DNA of 64,000 nucleotides from Brachionus manjavacas (taxonomy: Eukaryota; Rotifera; Eurotatoria; Ploima; Brachionidae): positions 2,666,001-2,730,000 of the forward strand of contig JAHQIY010000002.1 of the NCBI GenBank assembly GCA_019054805.1, given 5' to 3'. The position numbers and the translations under genes are program-made. The notes below the pieces were generated by a model, which searched no databases, was not told the DNA's origin, and saw only the letters and a program-made list of their open reading frames with translations. Every line of letters starts with the position of its first letter. Position 1 is the first letter of the stretch. Positions 45,397 to 57,609 of the stretch are shown here, in pieces.

Positions 45397-46675
45397 TATT
45401 TAGTTCTTAACAATAATTTCATATTTTTTCAATTTTTCATTCAAAAAACAATTTTTCTTTATTTGATATTTTCGATTACGACTTCGTTGAAAATCTCAGG
45501 TCGCATAAGTAAAAAAAAATTGTTTTATATATTTTTCATTCTTTTATCATTCAATAATGTACTTCGATTCTAAATTTTTTGAGAAACTGCTTATGATTGA
45601 GTTTAATCACAGAATTATTCTAATGCATTCTTTTGTAAAGCTCTAGAGTTAAGAATAATTAAAAATTACGTCGAATTTGTTGGATTTTTGGCATTTATTT
45701 ATTTAAGATCTTGGCAACCTTGATGAGATAACTTTGCAAAATCAAATAAAGATTTCAGAAAATAAATAAATTAGATAAAATTTTTACTCTACTTAATTTT
45801 TTTCTGTAACCAAATTTTATTCTTAAGTACTTATTTTTGGTCATTGATTACAAAAATTAAAAACTTAGACGACAATCTAAATAAAAATTCTCTTTTTATT
45901 CTGCAACGTAATTTTTTAAAACATTAATATGTAAAATAAATAATCGAAATTAAAAAAAATATTTCTATCAATGTTTTAATACTCAAACACACCCTTTGTT
46001 CACCTGTATTTCAACATTTTAGATTATCAATTTTTCGACAACTGTTTATATTTAATAGCTAAAATTTAAAAAAGCCATTTTTTTAAGGAAAATGTTGAAA
46101 AATTTTTTTACTATATAAAAATAGTGTAATCATAAAAAAGACTAAACGGCTTAAATTTTTTGAATTAAATTCACTAAAACAGGACACTTTTATTCGAGCA
46201 TTAATCTTTTTATATCGATTTTTATAAGTTAATATACTTCTTTAATATGAATAATTTTTCTTTAGATTCCAAAAATGATAAAGTCTATATTTCCTTTAAA
46301 AATAAAATATATTATAATTTTTGAATCAAGACTCATTTAAAATTTATTACGCAACTAAGAAATTATGTTCTAATGCAAGGACGCAAGGTTTAGCGTTTAC
46401 CAAACTAGTTTAGGTAAGAATGAATACAAGAATTTTATCATCTAACTTCAAATTATTAAAATGCAATTTTGAAACAACCAGATCACTATTTGTAATTTAC
46501 ATAAAAAACATCGTCTTTTCAAAGTTGTGCACATGCATCAATTTCTTATATTTTTGTTTTAATATTTTTATTTTAAAAATTTCATTTTTGAATATTTTAT
46601 CACGCTTAGATTTAAAAGATATTTTAAATTATTGATTACGAATCATTTTTAAGATTTTTTTAACATTCTTTAACT
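45397..46675. other. Intergenic, upstream of second aminotransferase
   Basis: A/T-rich; no coding segment or repeat that I can support. Confidence 0.4.
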
Positions 46676-48578
46676 ATGTTGTGTAGCAGCTTAGTCAGCA
46701 AAAATGGAATGCAATTGCTTTCTTGGGCTCAAAAAAGGATCTATGTACCAATTGCTTCTTTGACACAAACAACAAATAATAACTTGGTTAGTTTTATCTT
46801 AATTTTTTAGGAAAAAGAAGGTGTTTTTTGAAATAAATTAAAATAAAGTTTCGACATTAAGAAAAAATTATCATTGTAATTAATTAAATTTATTTTTGTT
46901 TAATTTTCAAGAAAAGTTCTAAGCCCAACTTCAAAATCTCGGAAAATGATACGAAGTCTCAAAAATGTCTTACAATGGAGACTTTAAGTTCAACTGTAAA
47001 AAACGTTCAATATGCAGTCAGAGGTAGAGTTGTTATTCGTGCTGGAGAACTTGAAAAAGAACTTCAAAATGTAATAATTTTATTTTGATTAAAAAGGTAA
47101 AAAATTAAATTTTTTTTAAGGGTGTTCCCAAGCCATTCGAGAGAGTCATTCGAGCTAATATTGGTGATTGTCATGCGACTGGACAAAAACCGATTACTTT
47201 TTTAAGACAAGTTATGGCTATCTGCGCGTATCCGGATTTATTGAAAAGTGATGAATTTCCAGAAGATGCTAAACAAAGAGCTAAAGAATTATTGAATGCC
47301 TGTGGTGGGGGCAGTGTAGGAGCTTATACTGATAGTGCCGGTTTAGATATAGTCAGAAGACATATAGCAGAGTTTATTACAAAAAGAGATGGTTTTTCTT
47401 GCGATTCAGACAATATTTTTTTGACAACTGGTGCAAGTGGTGGAATTAAAATAATGATGGAAATGCTATTGAATGGTCAGAATGAGATTCCTGCAGGATT
47501 TATGATACCAATTCCACAATATCCTCTTTACTCTGCCACTATATCTGAGTACAATGCTGAACAGATTGGCTACTATTTGGATGAAGATAACAATTGGTCT
47601 TTGAGTATTGAAGAACTAGAAAGAGCTTATCAAGATTCAATGAATCGTTGTCAACCAAAAGCAATCTGTATCATCAATCCAGGAAATCCAACTGGTCAAG
47701 TTTTGAGCTTAGAAAACATTCAACAAATAGTCAAATGGGCCTATGACAAAAGATTGTTTATTTTAGCTGATGAGGCAAGACAACTTTTAATTAAAATTGT
47801 TACTTTTTTTTCTCGGGAATCTGTTTAACTTATTTAAATCCTAAAAGGTGTATCAAGACAATGTCTATGCTGAAGGAATGAAGTTTCATTCATTTAAAAA
47901 AGTGGCCGCAGAACTGGGACATCCTTATTCTCAAGTTGAAATAGCTTCTTTTTATTCGACAAGCAAAGGATTTATGGGAGAATGTGGTGCTAGAGCTGGT
48001 TACTTCGATGTTGTCAACATGGACCCTGACGTTAAAGCTGAATTGAAGAAATTATCTTCAGCTCAATTGTGCAGCTCTGTACTTGGCCAGATTTGCATGG
48101 ATACAATTGTCAATCCACCCAAAAAAGGCGAGCCATCTTATGACTTATTCATGAAGGAAAAGACCAAGTTTTGAGCAGCTTGAAAGAAAAAGCTGAACTT
48201 GTCACTGAATTATTGAACAAAATTGAAGGAGTTAAATGCAATCCAGTCCAAGGTGCTATGTATGCTTTTCCACAAATCACTATTCCACCAAAAGCTATTC
48301 AGCATGCCAAGGTAATTAATTGATTCATTTATTTATTGTCTCTTTTTTAGTTGTAAACTAATGATACATTTTAGAACAATGGTATGGAACCAGACATGTT
48401 TTATTGTTTGGAGATGATTGACCAAACTGGTATTTGCGTTGTTCCAGGCTCAGGTTTTCATCAAAAGCCTGGCACTTATCATTTTAGAACCACAATTTTA
48501 CCGCCAACTGACCAAATCAAATCACTTTTGTCAAAATTCGAGCAATTTCATTTAAATTTCTTGAAACAGTGGTCGTAG
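46676..48578 (+). CDS. GPT2: Alanine aminotransferase, copy 2 (mitochondrial-like; one frame break)
   Basis: Same enzyme family as 31849-33485. Exons 46676-46786, 46912-47070, 47121-47774, 47848-48311, 48375-48578. Exon 1 (37 codons, MLCSSLVSKNGMQLLSWAQK) is basic and hydroxylated with few acids, as mitochondrial presequences are, so a mitochondrial form is inferred. Catalytic motifs are as in copy 1, including INPGNPTGQ and the STSKG lysine (about K348). The same GC-AG intron occurs (GCAAGA at 47775). Exon 4 is one base short: an A-run at 48158-48161 has four A where copy 1 has five, which breaks the frame after KEK. It may be a sequencing error or recent inactivation. From 47512 to 48541 it is about 99% identical to copy 1, introns included, while upstream exons are clearly diverged. 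Confidence 0.88.
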
Positions 48579-49299
48579 ACTTTTTTCTTATATTGAACTG
48601 TTAATTTTTAGTAAAATTTATTTTTTTTAATGTTATTTACTTTAAGATTCAAAAGCTTCCAATGAGGTAAAATTGAAAAATAAAATCTTTAAAATAATTT
48701 TTTTTAGAATTTTAATTTTAAATATTCAAAAAAATAGGTCTTATGGCTAAAACTTAATAAAATAATAAATATCACTTTATCAAAACTATTTTCCGAAAAT
48801 TTATTTTTCATATTTTGAATTTTATATTAATTTGGTGAAAATTAGCTTAAATCCTAGTTGAATTATATTATTTTTAGATGTGTTATAAGAAGTTAAATTC
48901 AAAAGGCCATTTAACTGTATTTATTTGGATTGAGACAATATATTTACTAAATTTTTAATATTTGATATTCAGTAATTAAATGTAAATTCAAGGTTTTTTT
49001 CGATTTTTGTTTAAATAATAAAAAAATTGCTTCAAAAAGGGATCCCAGGGATACCATTCTATTAAAATGTCAAATAAAAAATTTTTACGATTTTTTCAGT
49101 CGATTTTCGTTGAATTATATATGTTTACTCTTAAAAAATAGTTTTTATTCAGGGTTATTTAATTTCTGAAACTCAAAAACAACTTATTTAAGGGTGAATT
49201 GATTTAATATCCCCGAGTATGAATTTTATATTTACAATTCGAGAGAAATTTAAAATTTTGAGTCTTGAAGGATGCTAATTCCAAAGGGAATATTATTTC
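48579..49299. other. Intergenic, no gene seen
   Basis: A/T-rich 3' flank of the second aminotransferase, with an AATAAA-type signal near 48678. No other feature supported. Confidence 0.4.
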
Positions 49300-49876
49300 A
49301 GCACAATCAATTTCTGATTAGCACAATGAAAAAAACATTCAACACAATTCGATTTCTTCTAAGCGCAAAAAATTGTATTAAAAAAAAACAACATTTAACA
49401 CAAAAAATTTGTGCTTGAAAATAATTCTTAAAAGAAATTTTTTTTCAACACAAAAATTTTTATAATAATAAAAGTATTAAATTTTATTTTTTATTTATTG
49501 ATAATAAAGTATATTTCGAAGCTTAAAAAAAGAAATTAAAAAAAAACTAGTCTCTAGAAAACCAGTTTTCTGCATTTTTTGCTCTACATCTTTTAGGTTT
49601 ATTAACAAATTATTCCTTTTTTTAAACAATTCCTTTCATGCCAATAAATGTGCACAATATCCTAATTCAGTGAAAAACTTGCAAGAACATTTCTTACTGT
49701 TAAGGCTAACTTTATAAAAGGTAAACTTTACTTGAATGCATTTCTTCATTTTTAATTTTTGTGCTAAATTTTAATTTTTCAAATTTTAATTTTTGTGTTG
49801 AGAAGAAATCATTTTGTGCTGAGCGTTTTGAAATTGTGTTGAATGGTTATTTTATTGTGTTGAAAAGGTAGACCCA
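49300..49876. mobile_element. Inverted-repeat element with iterated CAACACAA-type motifs
   Basis: The left 180 bp carry several CA(A/G)CACAA or GCACAAT motifs (about 49303, 49320, 49338, 49398, 49446); the right 140 bp carry the reverse form (TTGTGCT, TTGTGTTGA) at about 49758, 49793, 49815, 49836 and 49856. Longer matches such as CATTCAACACAATT and GATTTCTTCT are shared inverted. Subterminal arrays like this are typical transposase-binding regions of DNA transposons. No coding frame; superfamily unknown. Confidence 0.55.
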
Positions 49877-49974
49877 ATTCCAAATTTAAAATCAAAATTT
49901 TGAAATTCAGATTGCGCTGAAGATTTAATGCTCAAACGAGCGCAGTGTAGAAATTAGTCTATTTTGGTTTTAGC

Positions 49975-50775
49975 CGCAAAAAAATATAAGAACAACAAGC
50001 CTTCCCAAGAAGAGCGAAAACAAACTGATTTGTTTTTACCATTAGAAAATTTTTTGCAAAGCTCATCGAAAACTCAAGCATGCTATGTTCCAAATATCCA
50101 TTTGACTACCCACGAACAGTAAATTCCTACCAAAAATCTTTTCGACCTGATATTTTTCGAAGAAGAAAGAGGATCCACCTTACCAAGAGCGTAATATAAA
50201 AATATTGCCTTACTGAGCCAATTTCACGAAATGGTTTTTATTTACCATTACGAAGAAAAAAGATTACCAAATGTTTTTGAAACCTATAATCATACGAAAG
50301 CCGGTGTTGACGCAATTGATAATATGACTCGAATCGGTTCAGTCCGTTGAACCCGTCGCTGGCCAGCTCAATACTTTTTTAACATCCTAAACACAATTGG
50401 AATTAACAGCTATATTTTGTAATAATAATGCAACAATACAAATATATCTAGAGAAATATTTTTAATAAGATTTGTAGAAGAACTATTTATCCTATAAATC
50501 CTGATCAGCAAATCTTTAAAATACCAACAACAACTTCTACAACTTACACTTCATCTCAAGAAAAAAGCGATTATTTAGCAGTGGTACAGATTAAACTCAT
50601 ATTTAAAAAAACAAGAAACTAGAAAAAAACTCGTTATAAAAATTCTAATGGGAACGAGACCAACATGGAATGCAGCAAGTGCAAAAAACCATCATGTAGC
50701 ACTTGTATTGAGTCAATGATAATCAAAGTTCTCTTTATTGAATGCCACTACCAGGGTAAAACATTTGAACACTAA
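49975..50775 (+). pseudogene. piggyBac-like transposase remnant
   Basis: Broken frames give YVPNIHLTTHEQ (the region holding the first acidic residue), then after a gap LLSQFHEMVFIYHYEEKR, ETYNHTKAGVDAIDNMTR, stop, TRRWPAQYFFNILNTIGINS, and a C-terminal cysteine-rich piece ECSKCKKPSCSTCIES. YNxTKxGVDxxDxM plus RWPxxxFFNIL and the Cys-rich tail identify the piggyBac family. At least three frame breaks and a large internal deletion mark it as dead. TTAA-flanked ends were not located. Confidence 0.82.
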
Positions 50776-53615
50776 AACTGGGAATAGTTTTATATATATA
50801 TATTTAAATTATTAAAAAAAATTTAAATTTTAAAATAAATAAGATTAATAAATGAATAATTGGTAAACTTTTTGTTTATATTTTTCTAGCTTTTTTCTCT
50901 TCTTAATATGTTTGTTCATTATTAAACGAGTTTTTTAAATTAATGTCACTTTGACACCTTGGTTTTCTAAAGTAAAGAAAATTTTGGTCGTTTGATTTCT
51001 AGATTAGCTAATCTCTTTTTCATTATTTTAAATTTCAAAAAACAAAAAATTTAAATTCAATTGAATTTAGAAAAATTAATCAGTTAAATTTTAAGCATCA
51101 GTTTAACAGAAAATAAGATATTTCGCATTTGTCTTCATTTTAGCATCATTGAAATCAAGTTCCCCACGTCTTTTTGATATTTTTAAACGAATCCTAAGCA
51201 CCAAGGCTTTTCAATGAAACTAATGAAAAAATGACGCACTTTTTTTTAATATAAAAAAATTGCGTAAAATTTAATTTAATTCAAATATTAATGCAAAAAA
51301 TAATATTAAATTTCAAGCGTCATCAATCAATTTGATTTTTCACCAATAAACATTTGAAGGTGATTATAGAGTAAAAAAATTCTAAAGACGATTTTATTTT
51401 AAATAAAATGAGATAAACTCGGACTCAAAAATCATTTATGAAATTTGATTTACAGATGAATACAAAACTGAAAGAGATTTTAAAAACAGATTTAGTATAC
51501 ATATCTATTTAAAATATTTTTCACTGAATTTAATATTATTTAGGAATAAACAAACAAAAAAATAAAAAATAGTAGTGTTGTCAGGAAATGTATCTCTATT
51601 TAGGAATTATTTTAATTTGATTTTGTTTGTTTCCGTTTGTCAAAAATTTAATTAAAAAGGAACTCGATTTAATTATTTAATCATTATTAATAGAATTTTG
51701 TTAGCTAATTTAATGAAATTAAGTGTTGAATTTGAAATTTTTTTTGTGCTTTTCAAGGAACTGATTATTAAATTTTAATTTTTGGAAAAGGCTGAAGGCT
51801 TTTTTTGGAACACAAAAAAAATTAATTATTTAATTTACCATAAATATTTATTAATATATTCATCTAAATTTGATACGTTAATTATTGCATTAATTTAAAG
51901 GAGAGAATTCTTTTTAACAAAAAGATAATTAAACAATTTTCTTTTAAAATAATTTTTTTTAGCCAATTTAATTTATTTTTAATTTTCAAATTAATTTCCA
52001 TCCAAAACATGTTTTCGTAAAAAATTAATTTTCTAGTTTTTCTAAAAACTTCAAATAAATTAACTACCGAACTATGAATTCAGTGGTAGCTTGTTATTTT
52101 TCTAAAAATGATACAGTTTCTTCTCAGGCACTAAATTAAACAAATTGGTTGTTATATTTTAATTAATTTATTTAATCATGTAAGCGGGCTTCATTGGTTT
52201 TGTAGTTGTTAGCATATTTAGATGGAATCTCTTCCGCTTTGGCTTAATCAGATTCTTCTAATTCAAAATCAAGGGTTTTTTAAGTCTTTAAATAACTCTG
52301 AAGATAAATCTTATAATAAACAAGCTTATTATTAAAAATTTATCAATTTTTGAAAAAATGTTCAATTTAATTAGAAAAAGAATTTTTTTAAATTTTAAAC
52401 TCACTTTTTTCTTTAAATCATCGATAACTTTTATGTTCAAATTCTGATTAAACAAATATCAATAATGTAAAGTAAACAACATCTTTAACTTAAATTCATC
52501 CTAAAATTGTATTTTTTTTAATTAAGAGGCTCGAAGGAATGACCATGATCCAAACTACATAAGAGTATTTATTTTTCAAAGATTTTTTCAATTTTGTTAG
52601 ATTTCCTTTAACTCAAATTTGAAATTTAGAAAATAAAATAAACAAAATTTTGGTTTTTAAAGGTGTTTTTTTTTTTATTAAAATCTCTGAATTTAATACT
52701 AGGTTTGAATAAAAGACTATCTGAGTAATATGCAAGGCTTTAATTTACCCTTTTCTTTAATGTATTTCCAATCTGGTTTTAATGTACCATTTAATTATAG
52801 TTTGAATTTTTATTCGAGCCCTCTCGATTTTATGTCCTAGCCTATCAGGCTGATTTCACTTAATTTTTTACTTCTCATTGAAATTTAATATCTTCATTTT
52901 GAAAAAATTTTCTTCCTTCCTAGAAAATTTGCGCCGTGCATTGTATTCGAAACAAAAGAAGAATATATTTTAATTACACTTTTTGAGATACAGACCCTAT
53001 ATCATTTAACTAACACTGAAAATGCCAAACATTATTTCTCAATAACCAAAAATTAATTAGACAAGGTAGTTTTACCATCAAAAAAATTAGAATTAATAGA
53101 GCTAAGGTATACGAATTGATTAAATCATTAAAAATTCAAGCCAGTCGCGTTTTTATCTTAATAATTATTCAATTTCGAACAATTTTATTATTAGAAATAA
53201 AATGATAGAATTTAATTCAAAAATCGTTAAAATTTCGTTTAGTTTAATCGCATGCTTTCGTTTTAATTAAAATCGCTGTTTAGAATGATTCAGTAGATTT
53301 TTAGATTTTATCAAGTCCAATTTATTATCATTATTAGCTAATTTTTTTGAAAAAAACAAAATTACTGATATGAAATTTTTTTTCAATATTACAATATTGA
53401 TTTTTTTCTCGAACAGATCTCTAAATTTAATTAAAATTAATTCTGAATTTTCTTTCTTCCTAAACCAGATGCCAAGACCTCCTTCAAGCAAAAGCAAAAA
53501 ATCTTTTTGAAAGTTTTTAATACTTATAACAATTAAATTTTTTTTAAGATAAAAATCTAAATTTAGATCCAACTTCATTCATGTCAATTTTTCTTAAGCG
53601 TTTTTAATTGTATCG
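50776..53615. other. Intergenic, no gene seen
   Basis: 2.8 kb of A/T-rich sequence. Short frames here have the composition of the background and no family motif. No repeat recognised. Confidence 0.45.
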
Positions 53616-54608
53616 ATGAAATCTCAAATAGACATAAGACCGAATACCAATTTATCGAATGGACATACTCAAACACCCATTAGCAATGGAAGTGTTCATT
53701 CGAATGCAAATACTACACAACGAAAGACTGCTGTTCATGATCTGACCCAGAGCATAATAGAAGAATGCCAAAAAGTATAAGTTAATGCATAAAAATCTTT
53801 GAACTTTATTTATTTTTTTTCAAAGTTGTTGATCGAGTGTCACAAATCAGTGTCTAAGTATCATAACAATCTTTTAGCCTTGTCAAATGAGAGCTTATGT
53901 GAAATCGTTAATCCAGAGGAATTAAAAGGACAAAGATCGCAAAACTACAAATTTATTAAATCCGCTTTGGAAAAATTGATTCCGCAGATAGACCAGTAAG
54001 ACAAAGAAATAAAAGAGAATTTTTTTATTAATAAATATATTTTTGGTTTTAAGAGTTAATTTTAATGATAATGAGCTTTATCGCTATATTCAGCAAATAA
54101 TTGCTTATCTTGAGTATATGAAGTTAGAGTTTATCAGACACTTTTATATTTTAAAATCGTTCTCTATGCAATGTAACAAATTGTAGAAAATTTTTTAAAT
54201 AAATTGATTTAATCTAAATTAGGTGAGCAAGTAAATGGACCATCAGACAATGATTCCAAAAATCAACAAAATATTCTTACTTTTGACCTAAGCAAACATA
54301 AAGATCTTCTGGAGATACAATCGTAAGTTTATAGTAAATTTTCTTTTAGTTTTAATTTGTTCTAATTTTAGAGACATTAATGAAATAGATCGATTAATTC
54401 ATAAAATGTCTCAAAAGTATTATATTTTCGTACCTGATATCGGTATATACATTTTTGATTTATTTTTATTACTAAATTAAATTTTTTGTCAGAAGATGTA
54501 AAAACTTGGAGCAAAAAAGGCCAATCTGGTGGTGAAAAATTGAGTTCATTAAATTTGTTAAGTCGTTTTAAATTTATTTGCTGTTTTTGTTCCCCAAAAT
54601 ACATCTAA
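53616..54608 (+). CDS. Unknown protein, 244 aa, with Cys-rich C-terminus
   Basis: Six small exons join with agreeing phases: 53616-53774, 53826-53995, 54054-54172, 54223-54322, 54372-54442, 54493-54608. The first 40 residues are polar and Asn/Ser/Thr-rich. A largely helical body follows (DLTQSIIEECQKLLIECHKS, ELYRYIQQIIAYLEYMKLEF, DINEIDRLIHKMSQKYY). The end is SRFKFICCFCSPKYI: basic plus three Cys, a possible palmitoylation and membrane-anchoring site (inference). No known domain recognised and no signal peptide. Splice structure with 50-nt introns and clean frames makes a real gene likely. Confidence 0.65.
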
Positions 54609-55483
54609 ATTTTTCATTTAAATTCGCTCAAGAAAATATATATTGTAATTATTAAAATTTGAGTTGATCCAGCAAAAAAATATGCTCTAATTTGAAAACG
54701 CTTTTATCGAGTTATGTCTTTGAATTTTAAAAAGCTTTAATTTTTGATTTTTAAATTATTTTTTTTAAATAAAATAAAAAGTAAAATTAAATTTTTTTTT
54801 TTCTTCGAATGCGTGACAATTTTAATTTTAACAAAAAAAAAATTTTAGTCACTGATAATTTTAATTAATTTATATGGTTTCCTCTTTTTTAATATCGTCT
54901 AATTTCCTTAATTTTCCTTTATTGTAATTAATAATAAAATGACAGAATAAATTTTTTAAAGAAATTCAATTAAGAAATTAAGAATACTTTTCCAATTTAT
55001 TATAAAACTGTGTAATTTTTAATTTTTTAACAATTTTCTAATTTTAAGCTTTATTTTTAAAATAAATCTAAAAAAATGAATGATAAATTGTAATCAATTT
55101 GTAGATTTGCAAATAAGAAACATTTCTTATAAACATTAATGAACACACATTTATAAAACATTTTTTTTTCTTTGATCAATTTTTTGATGTTTGAATTGAT
55201 TTACAGATTTTAAGTCAATTTTTTCGAAAATATTATAAAACTCAAAATATTTATTGTTAGGTAGTCTCTAAAAGTGAAAGTTTAGGTTATATTGAATGAT
55301 ACATTATTGTAAGTGATGATGGTGTATTAATAAAAAATTAATTTCTTTCGTTTTATATATTTATTCGAAAAAATATCGATTATAAAAAATAGGTCTTTAA
55401 AAATTTTAAAATAAATATATAAAATTTTATTTTCATATATTTCATAAAGCATATGTATTATTTGGTTTAGATCACTTTCTTCG
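54609..55483. other. Intergenic, no gene seen
   Basis: A/T-rich DNA; a minus-strand frame overlapping its right end has background composition and is not supported. Confidence 0.4.
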
Positions 55484-55684
55484 ATGTCCAATGAGTCAAA
55501 AAAATTTATATCAACAATAGTATCTATAAAAAGCGAAGAACTAAGTAAACTCTGTGATAGTAAAGTAAAAGAAATGTGTCGAGAGAGAAAGGAGTTAGAA
55601 AGATATGGAATTATCGAATCATTAAGATACTGTTTAAACTCAAACTTAGCTGACAAAAAAATAAACAAATACTTGAGCTCCTGA
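55484..55684 (+). CDS. Short open frame, unknown
   Basis: A 66-codon frame from ATG to TGA: charged and helical (ELSKLCDSKVKEMCRERKEL, IIESLRYCLNSNLADKK). The frame stays open a little upstream of the ATG to an AG, so it could be a terminal exon. It stands alone among retroelement debris and may be a piece of transposon coding sequence. Not recognised. Confidence 0.25.
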   Translation: MSNESKKFISTIVSIKSEELSKLCDSKVKEMCRERKELERYGIIESLRYCLNSNLADKKINKYLSS

Positions 55685-55732
55685 CTAAATCGTACTAATA
55701 AAACTAAATCTGAAAAAATACTTATATAATGC

Positions 55733-55826
55733 TACTGAACTTCAGCAAATGCGAAGATGAAGTAACCAAGAGTGACGGTGGCGGTCTTGAGAGCTAGATA
55801 AGTAGCTTGGAAATAAGTTCAATAAC
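55733..55826 (-). repeat. LINE 3'-end fragment (third degenerate copy)
   Basis: On the minus strand: AGCTACTTATCTAGC, a GC-rich middle (GACCGCCACCGTCA), CTTCATCTTCGCA, CTGA-AGT-TCAG hairpin, GTAGCATTATATAA. Shares CATCTTCGCA, the inner hairpin position and the closing GCTAC/GTAGC stem with the fragments at 5.75 and 42.1 kb and the LINE end at 43.7 kb. Confidence 0.4.
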
Positions 55827-56039
55827 TTGTGATGTAGATTTCGTTGATTATGAATTACTCTTATATTCATTTTCCTATATATAGTATTTAATTTAAAGTA
55901 TCTAAATCAAAAGCATGTGATTCTTAAATAATCCCTAATAAATAATGCAAACTAACTCAATATAGACACATAAACTATCCTTTATGTTTTATTTTAATTT
56001 ACAATGTATTAATATGTATTAATATTATAATGTATTTAT

Positions 56040-56128
56040 CTTTTTTTTTCTTTTTTCTTGATTTTTTTTTCTTATCATCACCCAAGAGGTGTTTTTTGAA
56101 ACAAATAAATAAATAAATAAAAAAAAGG
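56040..56128 (+). mobile_element. LINE-type 3' tail, hairpin plus (AAAT)n
   Basis: A T-rich run, CACC-CAAGA-GGTG stem-loop (about 56081-56093), then CAAATAAATAAATAAATAAA at 56101-56121. Same plan as the tails at 11.6 and 57.07 kb. No coding sequence is attached. Confidence 0.4.
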
Positions 56129-56591
56129 TCAATCTCATTTGCTTAATTAAATAAAATTTCATATGACTCACAAACATGGTTAAGCCACATAATTTTCACT
56201 AATTTTCAAATTAATTTCTAAAATACGACAATTAATCTTTAGTTTGAGAAATAACTTTTGCCTTAAAAACGTCTTGGTATTTTTTTCTAGATATTTAATT
56301 ACTAGCGAAATTAGATAGGAGTAATAAAAATAATATATTATAATTGATAGATTTAAATAAAGCACAGAAAGCTTAACCAACTAACATTCAAAATAAAAAT
56401 TTCTTAAAAAAAATACGAAATATTTAATTGTCATTCTATGATTATTTATTAGCCTGTTAGCTATTAAAAATAATAAAACTTAAAATTTAAATGTTATAAT
56501 GTTTAAAAAAAATATTTCAAATTGAATTGGCTGAATATAAAAAAATCGAAATATTCTAAAGATGAAAAATAAACTTCAATCATTTGAAAAA

Positions 56592-56990
56592 CCATATTCC
56601 CTCGTTAAACATTGCAGCCTCATAAACTGAAAAAAAAAGCTTTGGTGCATGCAACAAACATCATCTCGCCCATTTTATTACGTTCATAGCTTCTACCGTC
56701 TGCTTTAAAGATTTGCTTTTAAATCTTGAGTCTGCATTAAAAATCAAGTTTTTAAGTTTAATGCGACATTGAAGCTTGAGATTTTTGTAGAAAATAAAGA
56801 TTATTATTTAGAATTTTACATTTTACCCAGAACTAAATATTGAATTCAAAGAAAAATTGAAAAAATTATTATTTTATTTTTTATGGTATTTGTGGTTAGT
56901 ATTTTGCCATATGAAAATCGAAAACAGAAAAAAATTTTTAAAAAAAGCAAAGCATGATGATTGAACAAAAAAAGGGGCTTTAACTGGAAT
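56592..56990 (-). mobile_element. Degenerate second copy of the TA-flanked MITE
   Basis: Starts CCATATTCCCTCGTT, close to the end CCGTATTGCCTCGTT of the element at 44959-45396, and continues with shared pieces in the opposite orientation: TTTGGTGCATG, CATCTCGCCCAT, GTTTAATGCG. The far end near 56952-56990 (GCATGATGATTGAAC) is only weakly recognisable. Confidence 0.5.
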
Positions 56991-57049
56991 GGAAACTATA
57001 ATTGTATATAGTAAAATTCTTTAATTGCCTAATTTTTATTTTATTCTTT

Positions 57050-57115
57050 TTTTTCTTACTTTTTTACATTAACTTCTCCAAAAATGGAGGTTAATTAAAT
57101 TAAATGAATAAATAA
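57050..57115 (+). mobile_element. LINE-type 3' tail, hairpin plus A/T repeat
   Basis: TTAACTTCTCC-AAAAAT-GGAGGTTAA forms a stem with one bulge (about 57068-57093), followed by TTAAATTAAATGAATAAATA. Preceded by a T-rich run. Matches the hairpin-plus-AAATA plan of two other tails in the window. Confidence 0.4.
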
Positions 57116-57609
57116 TTGTATATATTTTATTATTTTTTAATTAGTAAATTGTATTTTATTTTAGAATAAATTATATTATGAAAAATATTTTTTTTTAATT
57201 ATCCGTTTAATTAAACGTTAATAGAATAATTTTAAATGATGAATGTTGAAATTTATTTTAAATTTAGATTTTTGTTTATTGAATGTCTTGATTTTTGGTA
57301 TTGTGCCTCGAAACGAAGACGTACGAAATAAAAAAAGATTAAAGTCTAATTTAAAAGTCTAAAAATTAATTATTTAGATATTTGTCTCTTTAAATAAAAA
57401 TCAGTTTTCAGTTTTGAGTAATTTTTGAGAAGAAATCTTAGCTTTTTAGAATTATTTCGTAAAGTTGTTTATCTTTTAAATTTTAGATTTTTCTTCCATA
57501 ATTTTTCATCTTTTTTTTTATCTTTTTAATATTTTATGTATTTCTTTTTTAAATAAATTATTTTTGAACAACTAAAAAACTGCTTTGATGATTCAATTAT
57601 TTTATTGAA
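57116..57609. other. Intergenic, upstream of the Rab-like gene
   Basis: A/T-rich; nothing further recognised. Confidence 0.4.

Noticed and set aside
53267-53578. 103-codon minus-strand frame
   Set aside because: Lys/Ile/Phe/Leu composition equals the background; no motif and no splice partner.
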